A stretch of DNA of 64,000 nt from Bacillota bacterium. GTDB lineage: Bacteria > Bacillota > Sulfobacillia > JAJYWN01 > JAJZPE01. The DNA lies in NCBI GenBank assembly GCA_021787335.1, contig JAJYMC010000003.1:1-64000 (forward strand), in the 5' to 3' direction. Below the pieces are notes generated by a model. The model did not search any database and was not told where the DNA came from. It saw nothing but the letters and a program-made list of their open reading frames with translations. The position numbers and the translations under genes were made by a program. Shown here piece by piece: positions 52,552 through 62,005 of the stretch. The stretch's first letter is position 1, and each line of letters opens with the position of its first letter.

Positions 52552-52610
52552 CCCGCCAGGTTACCGCATCCTCAATCCGCGTGTGCTTCGTCAAAGGAGT
52601 CGCGCCCCCT

Positions 52611-52712
52611 GGTGACGACTCCGCCCGTTAAGACAGGCGGCTTCTCGGATCACCTGCGGTGCCCTAGCCCTTCCGCATCCCCGAAGGCTCCGTCCGAGCC
52701 CGAAGTTGTTCG
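52611..52712 (-). ncRNA. Candidate omega/reRNA region at the tnpB 3' end
   Basis: The ~100 bp after the tnpB stop, on the same strand, ends in a GC-rich hairpin at the element's right end. In TnpB systems the guide scaffold RNA is transcribed from exactly this location and its guide is the flanking sequence. Presence is inferred from position and hairpin only. Confidence 0.4.
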
Positions 52713-53798
52713 CTAAGCTATCCCCCGGCGCAGGATGTTGATCGCGGCGTTCACGTCCCGATGAAGTGAAGTTCCGCACTTCAGGCACCTGTGCCATCTC
52801 TGCGACAAGGACTTCTTGACGACACAGCCGCAACCGCTGCAGGCCTGTGATGTGTTCCGCGGGTCAACCCGGACAACCTGACGCCCAGCCTCTACCGCTT
52901 TGGCCTTCAGGATGTTGAGAAAGAGGTCCCAACCCGCATCGCTGATGCATCCTGCCAGACGGTGGTTCTTGAGCATGTTCCCTACCTTCAGATCCTCCAC
53001 GGCGATGAGCCCGTATCTATCGACCAATGACCGAGCAACCTTATGGGCCGTATCCTTCCGCCGACTGGCAATATGCAGGTGCGCCTTGGCAAGCTGTTGG
53101 ACGGCTTTCTTACGGCGATTGGAGCCCTTCCTCCGGCGTGATACTTGCCGCTGCAATCGCTTTAGGTTTCGTTCCGCCTTGCGCAGATGCTTGGATGCCG
53201 GGAAGAACTCACCATCGCTGGTGATAGCGAAGGATTCAAGCCCCAAGTCCACACCACAAACATTGTCTGATGGCGGCAGGACAACGGGTTCAACTTCGCA
53301 GGAGAATGAGGCGTACCAGCCATCGGCCAGTTTCCGAACCGTAACCGTCTTGATCTTGCCTTCCGGCGAGCGGTGTAGTTTGATCCTCAGCTTTCCAGCG
53401 TTCTGGATGTACAGGCGTCCATCTTTGAGGCCACACCCGTCACCGTAGGACGGGAACGTGATCGAGTGGTAGCGGCCCTTGCCCTTGAAGCGAGGATAGC
53501 CCGGCTTCTCACCTGCTTTCACCCGGCGGAAGAACGCTTGGAACGCTTTGTCCAAGCGGCGAAGCACATCCTGAGTGGCAGAGAAGTTTACCTTGGCCAG
53601 GTAGGAATTCCGCCTCCGTTGTTCCTTGAGCGTATTGGCTTGGTCGTAGTAGTTCAGGGACTTACCTTCGTTCTGGTAGGCATCCCGGCGTTCGGCCAGA
53701 GAGCGGTTATACAGGTGGCGACAGGTCTCCAGCATCTCGGTTAGCGTCATCTCCTGGGCCTTGGTCGGGTACAGACGGTACTGAAAGGCTTTGAGCAC
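52713..53798 (-). CDS. tnpB: TnpB RNA-guided endonuclease (IS605 OrfB)
   Basis: 361 aa from GTG 53798 (LKAFQYRLYPTKAQEMTL); a longer frame begins at 53846. RuvC residues are intact: Asp in NVCGVDLGLESFAIT, Glu in LIAVEDLKVGNML, Asp in HRDVNAAINILRR. The zinc ribbon CSGCGCVVKKSLSQRWHRC plus LKCG is complete. TnpB is the ancestor of Cas12 and cuts DNA guided by RNA from the element's right end. It lies antisense within the heat-shock locus, between the DnaK fragment and dnaJ. Confidence 0.93.
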   Translation of the reverse strand: MLKAFQYRLYPTKAQEMTLTEMLETCRHLYNRSLAERRDAYQNEGKSLNYYDQANTLKEQRRRNSYLAKVNFSATQDVLRRLDKAFQAFFRRVKAGEKPGYPRFKGKGRYHSITFPSYGDGCGLKDGRLYIQNAGKLRIKLHRSPEGKIKTVTVRKLADGWYASFSCEVEPVVLPPSDNVCGVDLGLESFAITSDGEFFPASKHLRKAERNLKRLQRQVSRRRKGSNRRKKAVQQLAKAHLHIASRRKDTAHKVARSLVDRYGLIAVEDLKVGNMLKNHRLAGCISDAGWDLFLNILKAKAVEAGRQVVRVDPRNTSQACSGCGCVVKKSLSQRWHRCLKCGTSLHRDVNAAINILRRGIA

Positions 53799-53981
53799 CC
53801 CGCTCACCGCCCTTTCTGGGACTCGATGTAAGGCGAACCGCTTCATCCGTGGCAGCGCTTACCAACCACAACCAGCAGAACTGGTGTTCGCAGTCCATAA
53901 CTGTCTGGCAGCATCATGCTGAGAGGAGGGAGGGGCGTATTCCTCCGCCGTTTCAAAGCGGCGGTTCCTGCGCCTGGATTC

Positions 53982-55118
53982 ATGACCGACAAACGAGACT
54001 ATTACGAAGTCCTGGGGGTCGGACGGTCGACCGGTCAGGATGACATCAAGCGCGCCTACCGTCAACTCGCCAGGCAGCACCACCCCGACGCCAACCCGGG
54101 CGACCCCTCGGCCGGAGAGCGTTTCAAGGAGATCAACGAGGCCTACGAGGTCCTCAGCGACCCTGACAAACGCGCCCGTTACGACCAGTTCGGCCACGCC
54201 GGACTGGGCCGCGGGGTCAACGGGGCCGGCCCCGGGGCGGACTTCGGCCCCTTCGGCGACCTCGGCGGCATCTTCGACGCCTTCTTCGGCGGCGGCCGTC
54301 CGGGCGGTCGGCGCGGCCCCGAGCCGGGGGCCGACCTGCGTTACGACATGGAGCTGTCCCTCGAGGAAGCGGCCAGCGGGGTGACCCGTGAGATCCAGTT
54401 CAACCGCTGGGACTCCTGCCCCATCTGCGGCGGCAGCGGCGCCAAGCCGGGGACCAAGCCGGTGACCTGCCCCAAGTGCCACGGCACGGGCGAGATCCGC
54501 TTCAGTCAGAGCGGCTTCTTCGGCCAGTTCATCAACGTCCGCCCCTGCGACCGCTGCGGCGGCACGGGCCGCATCGTCGAGACGCCCTGCCCGGACTGCA
54601 AGGGGAAGGGCCGCGTCTACCGGCCTCGGAAGCTCGAGGTCAAGCTGCCGCCGGGGGTCGATGACGGTTCGCGGCTGCGGCTCCAGGGCGAGGGCGAGGG
54701 TGGCCCGAACGGCGGTCCCGCCGGTGACCTCTACGTCATCGTCAGCGTCAAGCCGCACCCGGTCTTCAAACGCGACGGGACGGAGATCTACTGCGACGTG
54801 CCGATCAATTTCGTCCAGGCCGCCCTGGGGGCGGAGATCGAAGTGCCGACTCTCGACGGCCCGTCCAACCTGAAGATCCCCGAAGGGACCCAGACCGACA
54901 CCGTCTTCCGCCTGAAGGGCAAGGGCATGCCCAGCCTGCGCGGCTACGGCCGCGGCGACGAGCACGTCCGGGTGGTTGTCCAGACGCCCAAGCGCCTCAC
55001 GGCCGAGCAGCGCCGGGCGCTCCTTGATTTCGCCAAGGCGAGCGGCGAAGAGGCTCGCGGGACGCACCCCGGTGGGGCGGCCGCGGCCTGGTACAAGCGA
55101 AGGGGGACGGCCAATTGA
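53982..55118 (+). CDS. dnaJ: Chaperone DnaJ
   Basis: 378 aa. J domain residues 1-70 ([23 protein letters not shown] in [10 protein letters not shown]), a G/F region, then four CxxCxGxG zinc repeats ([32 protein letters not shown]) and the C-terminal substrate-binding domain. Intact type I DnaJ. No good SD is seen before ATG 53982; the upstream 130 bp look like insertion-element sequence, so expression signals may have been replaced. Its stop codon lies at the border of a second IS605-like relic. Confidence 0.96.
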   Translation: MTDKRDYYEVLGVGRSTGQDDIKRAYRQLARQHHPDANPGDPSAGERFKEINEAYEVLSDPDKRARYDQFGHAGLGRGVNGAGPGADFGPFGDLGGIFDAFFGGGRPGGRRGPEPGADLRYDMELSLEEAASGVTREIQFNRWDSCPICGGSGAKPGTKPVTCPKCHGTGEIRFSQSGFFGQFINVRPCDRCGGTGRIVETPCPDCKGKGRVYRPRKLEVKLPPGVDDGSRLRLQGEGEGGPNGGPAGDLYVIVSVKPHPVFKRDGTEIYCDVPINFVQAALGAEIEVPTLDGPSNLKIPEGTQTDTVFRLKGKGMPSLRGYGRGDEHVRVVVQTPKRLTAEQRRALLDFAKASGEEARGTHPGGAAAAWYKRRGTAN

Positions 55119-55182
55119 CATCCTCCCACCCCTGAAGGGGCGGGATTCCCGAAGGGAAGTTACCAGGTTGCCCGGTCGGGAT

Positions 55183-55575
55183 TTACTTCTTGGTGGCCTT
55201 GACCCGCTCCCGGATGCCGTGTGGTTCCTCCAGGGCGATAGCCGAGTTCACCACCTTCTGTGCTCCTCGGATGATGGTCCGCGAGATCTTATGATTCACG
55301 TCTTTCATCCAGCGATGTTCCTTGTCTTGATCCCGCTTGATGATGTGCGGTTTCTTGGCGCACGACAGAGAGTAGCGGCGGTTGAAGAACCGATTCCGCT
55401 TTGCTTGGACAGCACGGCCGGAGAGGAAACGATTTGCCTTTCCGTCAGTAGTGGAGACAACAGCAAGGTTCGCGACTCCCAGGTCAATACCGACTATGTT
55501 GGTTCCGGCGGGTTCGAGCATTTCCTCCCGCGCGGGCAAGAGCAGATACCACACCAACCATGCTCCTGTTTCCAT
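55183..55575 (-). pseudogene. TnpB internal remnant
   Basis: 130 codons. GTNIVGIDLGVANLAVVSTT is the first RuvC block, followed by RNRFFNRRYSLSCAKKPHII and WMKDVNHKISRTIIRGAQKV. The N-terminal domain, the catalytic Glu block (IAxEDL) and zinc ribbon are missing, so it is non-functional. It ends with TAA 37 bp before the right-end hairpin. It is probably the same IS family as the N-terminal relic at 38295, and different from the intact tnpB at 52713. Confidence 0.78.
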
Positions 55576-55603
55576 TATACACCAGCGAACATGTGTTCGT
55601 CAA
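55574..55603 (-). promoter_or_regulatory. Promoter with embedded LexA-type (SOS) box
   Basis: On the minus strand: TTGACG (55603-55598), 18-bp spacer, TATAAT (55579-55574). Overlapping it, 55586-55599 reads CGAAC-ATGT-GTTCG, an exact fit to the Bacillota LexA consensus CGAAC-N4-GTTCG. It faces the TnpB relic; prmA begins ~65 bp away on the other strand. Confidence 0.65.
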
Positions 55604-55664
55604 TAAGGAGGGAGGCGCCAGTCCTTCCAGGGCTAGAGCCTTTGGGCTTCCTGGCGGCGATTTT

Positions 55665-56684
55665 GTGAAATGGGCCGAAGTTCGCGTCCGCGTGGCCGCC
55701 GAGGCGGTTGAGGCCGTGTCCAACGAATTGATCGAGGAGGGGGCCGGTGGCGTTGCCATCCAGGACCCGTCCCTTGTTGAGCTGGTCAAGAAGGGCCTGA
55801 TCTGGGACGAGGTGATGGGGGGGCTGCCCTCAGGTCAGGGTCCGGGCCCGGCCTCGGCTCCGGCCTCGGAGGTAACCGTCGTGGCCCATTTCCCGGCCAC
55901 CGAGCGCCTCGGGCCGCGGCTCGAACGGCTCGGCCGGCACCTCCGCGACCTGCGGGCCTCCGGCCTCGACCCCGGCCCGGCCGAGGTGTCCACGACCGAG
56001 GTCGACGACCGGGATTGGGTGGATGCCTGGAAAGCCTACTTCAAGCCGCGCCGCCTGGGGCGTCGGATGGTCATCCGACCGACCTGGGAAGAATACGAGT
56101 CCGGCCCGGACGACCTGGTCATCGTCCTCGACCCGGGGATGGCCTTCGGCACGGGCACGCACGCCACGACCGCCGGCTGTCTCCTGTTCCTTGAGGAGGT
56201 CATGGCCGGCGGGGAGCGGGTCATCGACGTCGGGACCGGGTCAGGGGTACTCGCCGTGGCCGCCGCCAAGCTCGGCGCGGCCACCGTGGCGGCCGTGGAC
56301 CTCGACGAGGCTTCCATCATCGCCGCCAAGGCCAACGTCCTGGAGAACGGCGTGGCCGACCGGGTATCGGTGGCCATGGGCGACGCGGGGGTCTTCCTCG
56401 ACGGGTTCGCTTCCGGCGCGACCGACCTTGTCGTCGCCAACCTGGTGGCCGGGCTGCTGGTCCGCTTCGCCGGGGGGGTCGCCCGGGGCCTGCGGCCGGG
56501 CGGCCTGGTCATCGGCTCGGGCATCGTCAACACGCGACTGGATGAGGTCGTCCGGGCCTTCGCCGAGGCCGGGCTGACCGTGGTCGACCGCAAGGACGAG
56601 GGCGATTGGGTGACCATCCTCGCGGCCAAGGGGTCGCGGGCAAAGGCCGACTCCGGGGCTAAGGGGGTGGGCGGCCATGCATAG
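55665..56684 (+). CDS. prmA: Ribosomal protein L11 methyltransferase PrmA
   Basis: 339 aa. The N-terminal substrate domain starts KWAEVRVRVAAEAVEAVSNE; the methyltransferase domain has LDPGMAFGTGTHATTAGCL, VIDVGTGSGVLAVAAAKLGA (SAM motif I) and LVVANLVAGLL (NLxA motif IV). A Gly/Pro/Ala insertion near residue 50 is unusual. GTG 55665 is chosen because it gives the family N-terminus; the frame extends upstream into IS relic sequence. It overlaps rsmE by 8 bp. Confidence 0.93.
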   Translation: MKWAEVRVRVAAEAVEAVSNELIEEGAGGVAIQDPSLVELVKKGLIWDEVMGGLPSGQGPGPASAPASEVTVVAHFPATERLGPRLERLGRHLRDLRASGLDPGPAEVSTTEVDDRDWVDAWKAYFKPRRLGRRMVIRPTWEEYESGPDDLVIVLDPGMAFGTGTHATTAGCLLFLEEVMAGGERVIDVGTGSGVLAVAAAKLGAATVAAVDLDEASIIAAKANVLENGVADRVSVAMGDAGVFLDGFASGATDLVVANLVAGLLVRFAGGVARGLRPGGLVIGSGIVNTRLDEVVRAFAEAGLTVVDRKDEGDWVTILAAKGSRAKADSGAKGVGGHA

Positions 56685-57498
56685 GTTCTTCGTCGACGCC
56701 GGGGCGGTCGATGCCGTCCGCGGGATCGTCAGCTTCGGCCCCGAGCAGGTCCGCCAGATGAGCCGGGTGTTGCGCCTGCGCCCGGACGAGACGGTCATCG
56801 CCGTGGTCCCCGCCGGGCCGGGGGAAGCCGGGCGTGAGTTCGTCGCCCGCCCGGACGGGACGGTCGTCGCCGAACGGCCGGGCCAGGCGCTCGCGCCCGT
56901 GGCTATGACCCTCTTCCAGGGGCTGCCCAAGGGGGACAAGTTTGAACTCATCCTCCAGAAAGCGACGGAGCTCGGGGCCTCGGCGGTCGTGCCGGTCCTG
57001 ACCGAGCGGACCGTGGCCAGACCGCGCCCCGAACAGGTGGCGGGGAAGCTGGCCCGATGGCGTGCCGTTGCCCGCGAGGCGGCCGAGCAATGCGGCCGAT
57101 CCGACCTGCCCGACGTCGGCGCCCCGGTGGATTGGACCGCCGCCTGCGCCGCCGCGTCCGCGGTCGATCTGGCCCTGGTGCCGTGGGAGAACGAGACGGC
57201 CGGCGGTCTCAAGGACGCCGTCCGTTCGGCCACCGACGCGGCCGCCGCACACAGGGGGGCCGGCGCTCACGGCGCGGCCGCCGCCCCCGCCGCCCGCCTT
57301 CGCGTGGCCGTGTTCATCGGGCCCGAGGGCGGCCTGTCATCGCGCGAGGTCGAGGAGGCTCAAAGATCAGGCGTGCGCCCGGTCGGCCTCGGCCCGCGCA
57401 TCTTGCGCACCGAGACGGCGGCCGTCGCCGCCCTGACCATGGTCCTCTATGAACTCGGCGATCTCGGTCGCCCGAGGAGCGTTGACGATGAGCGATGA
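56677..57498 (+). CDS. rsmE: 16S rRNA (uracil1498-N3)-methyltransferase RsmE
   Basis: 273 aa. PUA-like N-terminus (MSRVLRLRPDETVIAVVPAG) and a SPOUT knot: LFQGLPKGDKFELILQKATE, FIGPEGGLSSREVEEAQ and LGPRILRTETAAVAAL, where the trefoil-knot SAM site lies. A low-complexity Ala insertion near residue 195 lengthens it slightly. It overlaps prmA upstream and mtaB downstream (11 bp), so the three genes form a compact operon. Confidence 0.96.
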   Translation: MHRFFVDAGAVDAVRGIVSFGPEQVRQMSRVLRLRPDETVIAVVPAGPGEAGREFVARPDGTVVAERPGQALAPVAMTLFQGLPKGDKFELILQKATELGASAVVPVLTERTVARPRPEQVAGKLARWRAVAREAAEQCGRSDLPDVGAPVDWTAACAAASAVDLALVPWENETAGGLKDAVRSATDAAAAHRGAGAHGAAAAPAARLRVAVFIGPEGGLSSREVEEAQRSGVRPVGLGPRILRTETAAVAALTMVLYELGDLGRPRSVDDER

Positions 57499-58879
57499 AA
57501 GCGGCCACCGGCCCCGCGTGGCCGTCACCACCCTGGGCTGCAAGGTCAACCAATACGACAGCGAGGCCCTCTTGGGCGCTTTCACCCAGGCGGGCTACGA
57601 CGTCGTCCACTCCCACGAGGACGCCGACGTCTACGTCATCAACACCTGCGTCGTCACCGGCCGGGCGGCGGCCAAGTCGCGTCAGCTGGTCCACCGCGTG
57701 GCCCGCGACCATCCCGGGGCCGTCGTCGCCGTTGCCGGCTGCTACCCGCAGACCGAACGGGCGGAGGTCCTCGATATCCCCGGGGTCGACGTCGTCATCG
57801 GCACCCGCGACCGCGACCACCTGGTTGAACTGGTCGAGCAGGCCCGGGAGAGCCACCTGGCCGCGCACCTGGCCGCGCCGATGACCGGCCTGCGCCTGAC
57901 CCCGCCCGGCTCCGACGGCGAAGCCCGTCCGTGGTCCTACGAGGAACTGCCCATCGCCGAGTTCCACGGGCGGACCCGGGCCACGGTGAAGATCCAGGAA
58001 GGCTGCGAGCAGTTCTGCTCCTACTGCGTCATCCCATACGCCCGCGGACCGGTGCGCAGCCGGCGCCCCGAGGACGTCGTCGCCGAGGTCCGGCGGCTGG
58101 CCGCGGCGGGCTTCAAGGAGGTCGTCCTGACCGGCATCCACCTGGGCGCCTACGGCCGGGACCTGGGCGCCCACGACTCGGACCTTGGCCACGTCGACCT
58201 GGCCGCCGTCGTCGGGCGCCTGGCCGGGCTGCCGGGCCTGGCCCGGGTCAGGCTCAGCTCCATCGAGCCGATGGAGATAACCCCGGCCCTGGTCGACCTG
58301 ATGGTCGGCGGGGTCCTCTGCCGTCACCTCCACGTCCCCCTGCAGAGCGGCTCGGCGCGGACCTTGGCGGCGATGAACCGTCACTACACCCCGGATGACT
58401 ATCGCCGCGTCGTCGACGCCGCCCGCGCGAGGGTCCCGGGCCTGGCCGTCAGCACCGACATCATGGTCGGGTTTCCCGGCGAGACCGAGGCCGACTTCGA
58501 GGACAGCCTGGCCTTCGCCCGGTCGATGGGCTTCTCCCGGCTCCACGTCTTCAAGTACTCGCGGCGGCGCGGGACGCCCGCGGCCACCATGCCCGGCCAG
58601 GTCCCGGCGGTCGCCAAGGCCGCGCGCAGCGTCCGGCTCATCACCCTGGGCGAGGAGATGGGACTGGCCTTCGTCCGCGGGCAACTGGGGATGGCGGCCG
58701 AGGTCCTCGTCGAGGGAGAGGCGGAGAGGGGCGGACTCGAAGGCCTGACCGACAACTACATCCGCGTCCTCCTGGACGGCCCACCCGAGTGGCAGAACGA
58801 ACTGGTGCCGGTCACCCTCGAGGCCGCGACGGCCCCAGGGGAAGCGTCCGGACGGGCGAAAAACATTTCGGAAGTCTAA
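57488..58879 (+). CDS. mtaB: tRNA t6A37 methylthiotransferase MtaB
   Basis: 463 aa. Converts t6A37 to ms2t6A. The UPF0004 domain has VTTLGCKVNQYDSEALLGAF with conserved Cys, TCVVTGRAAAKSR and VAGCYPQTE. The radical SAM cluster is CEQFCSYCVIPYARG (CxxxCxxC); HLHVPLQSGSARTLAAM follows. The C-terminal TRAM domain ends in LVPVTLEAATAPG. ATG 57488 with SD ggagcg. Typical dnaJ-prmA-rsmE-mtaB order. Confidence 0.96.
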   Translation: MSDESGHRPRVAVTTLGCKVNQYDSEALLGAFTQAGYDVVHSHEDADVYVINTCVVTGRAAAKSRQLVHRVARDHPGAVVAVAGCYPQTERAEVLDIPGVDVVIGTRDRDHLVELVEQARESHLAAHLAAPMTGLRLTPPGSDGEARPWSYEELPIAEFHGRTRATVKIQEGCEQFCSYCVIPYARGPVRSRRPEDVVAEVRRLAAAGFKEVVLTGIHLGAYGRDLGAHDSDLGHVDLAAVVGRLAGLPGLARVRLSSIEPMEITPALVDLMVGGVLCRHLHVPLQSGSARTLAAMNRHYTPDDYRRVVDAARARVPGLAVSTDIMVGFPGETEADFEDSLAFARSMGFSRLHVFKYSRRRGTPAATMPGQVPAVAKAARSVRLITLGEEMGLAFVRGQLGMAAEVLVEGEAERGGLEGLTDNYIRVLLDGPPEWQNELVPVTLEAATAPGEASGRAKNISEV

Positions 58880-58941
58880 AATAACGAAAAAGGAAATCGT
58901 CATTGCGGCGAAGACAATCGCCGGTGAACCATCCCCAAATG

Positions 58942-58972
58942 CCTCCGGGTCTACCCGGGGCTTCTTTTTTTG
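58942..58972 (+). terminator. Intrinsic terminator after mtaB
   Basis: Stem cctccgggt / acccggggc with a short ct loop, then ttcttttttt. The rest of the 58880-59118 gap shows no gene. Confidence 0.85.
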
Positions 58973-59118
58973 CCTCTTGCAAGGTTTTAGATGAATTGGT
59001 CTTAAATCCCAGGCCCGAAACGCCGATGTACGTGGTAGAGCCCCCGCACTTGCGGACCAGTCCGCCAAATCTTCAAGCCGAACCCGGCGAGGTCAGACGC
59101 GAGGAAAGGTGAAAGACA

Positions 59119-60954
59119 ATGCTTCGTGCCAAACTTCTCTCCAAGCTGCGAATCAAGGTCGGGACCAGAGTCATGGGTGGATTCGGGTTCATCCTGGCCC
59201 TCATGCTCATCGTCGGGGCCATCGGTCTCTTGATGCTCGGCCGGGTCAACCGGGAGGTGAGCGACCTCAGCGGCGACCTGATGCCGAATGTCCAGCACCT
59301 ATGGCAGATCAAGGCCGACCTGGCCGATCTCAACCGCCTCGACATGGCCTTTTTCCTCGCGACGGACTCCGCCACCAGGGCTCAGCGCTCCGAGGCCATC
59401 AACAAGACGACCGGCGACCTCACCGCCGCCGTGGCCGCGGTGGACAAGTCCATCCCCCAGACCGGTCCTGAGCGGGAGGCCTTCGCAGACCTCAACGGCA
59501 AGGTCTCGGCCTACCTCGCCACCCACGATGCGACGGCCTTCGCCGTGGCCAATCAGGCGACCGAAAAGCTCCTGACCATTTACGACGTCCAGGCGACGGC
59601 CGGCCGCGTGACGGCCGCGCGCCTGTATCGCCAAGCGGTGGCCGTCTCCGTGGCCGCCGGCGTGGCCTGTACCATCATCGGTCTGGTCCTGGCCCTGGTC
59701 ATCGCCAGGGACGTGGAACGGCCGGTGGCCGCGGCCGTCGCCAACGCCCTGCGCCTGGCGGAAGGCGACCTTCAGGTCAAGGAAGTGCGCACCTTCTACA
59801 ACGACGAGCTGGCCGACCTGGCCCAGGCCTTCAACCGGATGGCCGACCACCTGAGGGAGGTCGTCGGCGAGATCGCCAAGGCCGCCAAGGAGGTCGCCAT
59901 CACCGGGGAGGCCCTGTCTTCCTCGAGCACGCAGGTCGGGCAGGCCGTCGGCCAGGTCACCGCGGCCGTCACCGGCATCGCCGGCGGGGCCACCGAGCAG
60001 TCGCGGAACCTGAACGACACGGCGGCCGGGGTCGGTCAGTTGAAGGAGACCATCGACCAGATCGCCAAGGGCGCTCAGGAGCAGGCCCATGCGACCAGCA
60101 ACGCCTCGCTGGATGTCCAGCGCATGGCCGACGCCGTCGAACGAATCCGGTACACCGCCGGCGAACTCGAGCAATCGGCCCGGGCCACCGCCGAGTCGGC
60201 CCAGAGCGGCGGGGAGACCGTCCGGGCGGCCATCGCCGGGATGGAGGAGATCAAACGAGCGGTCTTCGAGACCGCCGAGCGCCTCAAGGAACTGGGCCAG
60301 AGCTCGACCCAGATCGGCCAGATCATCCAGGTCATCGACGAGATCGCCGGGCAGACCAATCTTCTGGCCCTCAACGCGGCCATCGAGGCGGCCCGCGCGG
60401 GAGAGTCCGGCCGCGGCTTCGCCATCGTCGCCGAGGAAGTCCGGAAGCTCGCCGAGCGCTCCTCGCGGGCGACCCGCGAGATCGGCGACCTCATCACCGG
60501 CATGCAGCAGGGCACCAACGGCGCCGTCAAGGCGATGACCGCCGGGACGGCCCAGGTCGAGAAGGGTGTGACCCTCGCCGCCGGAGCCGGGCGGGCTCTG
60601 GACCTCATCTTCTCGACCGTCGACGAGACCGTCTCGCGGATCAAGGGGATCGTCGAGGCCGCCGCCCAGGCCGGCCAGAGCAGCATGGAAGTGGTCAAGT
60701 CGGTCGACCGGGTGGCCTCGGTGGCCGAGGAGAACAGCGCCGCGACCGAGCAGATGGCCGCCTCGGCCAACCAGGCCGCGGACGCGGTGGGCCGGGCTGC
60801 CGCCGTCTCCCAGGAGAACGCGGCGTCCTCCGAACAGGTCTCGGCCGCGACCGAGCAGATGAACGCCTCGATGGAGGAGATCGTGGCTTCGGTCCAGTCC
60901 CTGGCGACCATGGCCGAACGCCTGGAGGGCTTGGTTGGGCGGTTCAAGGTTTGA
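59119..60954 (+). CDS. Methyl-accepting chemotaxis protein
   Basis: 611 aa. TM1 ([19 protein letters not shown]) and TM2 ([20 protein letters not shown], residues ~175-195) enclose a ~150-residue four-helix ligand domain. HAMP ([20 protein letters not shown]) follows, and the signalling tip is the conserved [20 protein letters not shown] then [18 protein letters not shown]. Gln/Glu-rich methylation helices lie on both sides. No che or fla genes are nearby. SD gaggaaaggtg before ATG 59119. Confidence 0.96.
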   Translation: MLRAKLLSKLRIKVGTRVMGGFGFILALMLIVGAIGLLMLGRVNREVSDLSGDLMPNVQHLWQIKADLADLNRLDMAFFLATDSATRAQRSEAINKTTGDLTAAVAAVDKSIPQTGPEREAFADLNGKVSAYLATHDATAFAVANQATEKLLTIYDVQATAGRVTAARLYRQAVAVSVAAGVACTIIGLVLALVIARDVERPVAAAVANALRLAEGDLQVKEVRTFYNDELADLAQAFNRMADHLREVVGEIAKAAKEVAITGEALSSSSTQVGQAVGQVTAAVTGIAGGATEQSRNLNDTAAGVGQLKETIDQIAKGAQEQAHATSNASLDVQRMADAVERIRYTAGELEQSARATAESAQSGGETVRAAIAGMEEIKRAVFETAERLKELGQSSTQIGQIIQVIDEIAGQTNLLALNAAIEAARAGESGRGFAIVAEEVRKLAERSSRATREIGDLITGMQQGTNGAVKAMTAGTAQVEKGVTLAAGAGRALDLIFSTVDETVSRIKGIVEAAAQAGQSSMEVVKSVDRVASVAEENSAATEQMAASANQAADAVGRAAAVSQENAASSEQVSAATEQMNASMEEIVASVQSLATMAERLEGLVGRFKV

Positions 60955-61001
60955 GGGACGGGCGGCCGGCCGCCCGCCTGCTGGACCGCGTCGAAACAGC
61001 G

Positions 61002-61026
61002 GCGCCGAGGCGATAAGCCCCGGCGC
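61002..61026 (+). terminator. Terminator after chemoreceptor gene
   Basis: 10-bp stem gcgccgaggc / gccccggcgc (one mismatch) with a gataa loop, then ttcgtcattcatt; weak T tract. Confidence 0.6.
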
Positions 61027-61062
61027 TTCGTCATTCATTCCTATGGCGAGCCGCAGTGAGGT

Positions 61063-61818
61063 TCAGCCCCGCCGGACCCCCATCGCCTCGAAGTACTCCG
61101 CGGCGACCCTGAAGCCCAGAGACTCCGCCGTGCGGCGCGAGGGGACGTTGCGGTCGACGCACTCGTAGACGGGCTGGCCGCCCTCTTGCAGGATGTGGTT
61201 GGCGCAGGCCGCCACGACGTCGTGACCCAGACCCTGGCCCCGGCGGTCCTCACGGACGTACACGTTGCCGATGGCCCAGTGGCCGTCGAAGAGCGGGAAG
61301 GCCCAGCCGTCGGCGAGCCAGGTCCCGCCGTCGATGACGCCGAAGACCTTCACCCGCAAATCCGGCGAGGACAGGGCGCGGGGCGAGACTTGGCGCTGGG
61401 CCTCAAGGACCGCCAGGTCCCCGGTATCGAACGGACGGGCTGTCCGGACCGGGAACGGCTCGCGGTCGTCACGCGTATAGACTAGCCCCTGATCGCCGCC
61501 GCCGAAGTCAACCATGTCAGCCAGGGCCTGGTGCAGATTCGAGGGCATCACCCACAGGCGCGGCTCGCCGGCCGGCACCTCTGCGGTGAGGGTCATTTGG
61601 GTCCGGCGCTCGCCGGTCGAGAACACGGCGAAGCCGGGCATCCCCGGCCGTGGCGCCGGAATGACGGCCAGCAGGCCGGCTTCCGGTTTTTCATCGTCGA
61701 AGAGGAACTCGGCCCCGGGCATTCGCGTCTTACCCAACAGGTGGACGTTCTCGAGCGGGCGGCGCATCATAGCGGCCATGGCCGCCGGCGGCGGGGACGA
61801 GGAGCGGGTCAGGGGCAT
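61063..61818 (-). CDS. GNAT-family N-acetyltransferase
   Basis: 251 aa. The C-terminal GNAT domain contains AIGNVYVREDRRGQGLGHDV (acetyl-CoA binding RGQGLG, motif A) and VYECVDRNVPSRRTAESLGF (motif B, often used in enzymes of this layout). The N-terminal ~110 residues lack a clear domain. The substrate cannot be told. Start ATG 61818 has SD ggagaggaggt. Monocistronic, minus strand, divergent from ddl. Confidence 0.87.
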   Translation of the reverse strand: MPLTRSSSPPPAAMAAMMRRPLENVHLLGKTRMPGAEFLFDDEKPEAGLLAVIPAPRPGMPGFAVFSTGERRTQMTLTAEVPAGEPRLWVMPSNLHQALADMVDFGGGDQGLVYTRDDREPFPVRTARPFDTGDLAVLEAQRQVSPRALSSPDLRVKVFGVIDGGTWLADGWAFPLFDGHWAIGNVYVREDRRGQGLGHDVVAACANHILQEGGQPVYECVDRNVPSRRTAESLGFRVAAEYFEAMGVRRG

Positions 61819-62005
61819 CCTCGAGACCTCCTCTCCAGAGCCTGGTGCTCGCCCAGATTATAACACCAGCCCGGCCGGTACCACAATCTGCCAACCGGCC
61901 CGGCCGTGCCGCTCTAAAGGGATAAGCTTTTTCCCCGTTGAATAGCCTATTATTGTTTTTCGCGCACCTGGAGAGCCTGTTGCAGGCGCGAATGGGGAGG
62001 TTACC

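Larger units (their letters stand above)
52607..53940 (-). mobile_element. IS200/IS605-type element carrying tnpB only (approximate ends)
   Basis: tnpB (minus strand) is flanked downstream by a right-end-like hairpin, ccgcc / gggcgg at 52619-52634, in the context ending gagtcgtcac (minus strand). Upstream, between 53850 and 53980, lie further hairpin-forming sequences (ccgccg / cggcgg, 53946-53964). No tnpA transposase is present, so mobility would need help in trans. The ends are estimated from these hairpins only. Confidence 0.55.
55119..55664 (-). mobile_element. IS605-like relic between dnaJ and prmA
   Basis: Begins at the dnaJ stop with the right-end hairpin cccacccct / aggggcggg (55126-55146), typical of IS200/IS605 ends and TnpB guide scaffolds. 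It contains a truncated tnpB and ends in an AT-rich promoter-like zone near 55574-55610. The native dnaJ-prmA junction has been displaced by it. Confidence 0.65.
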
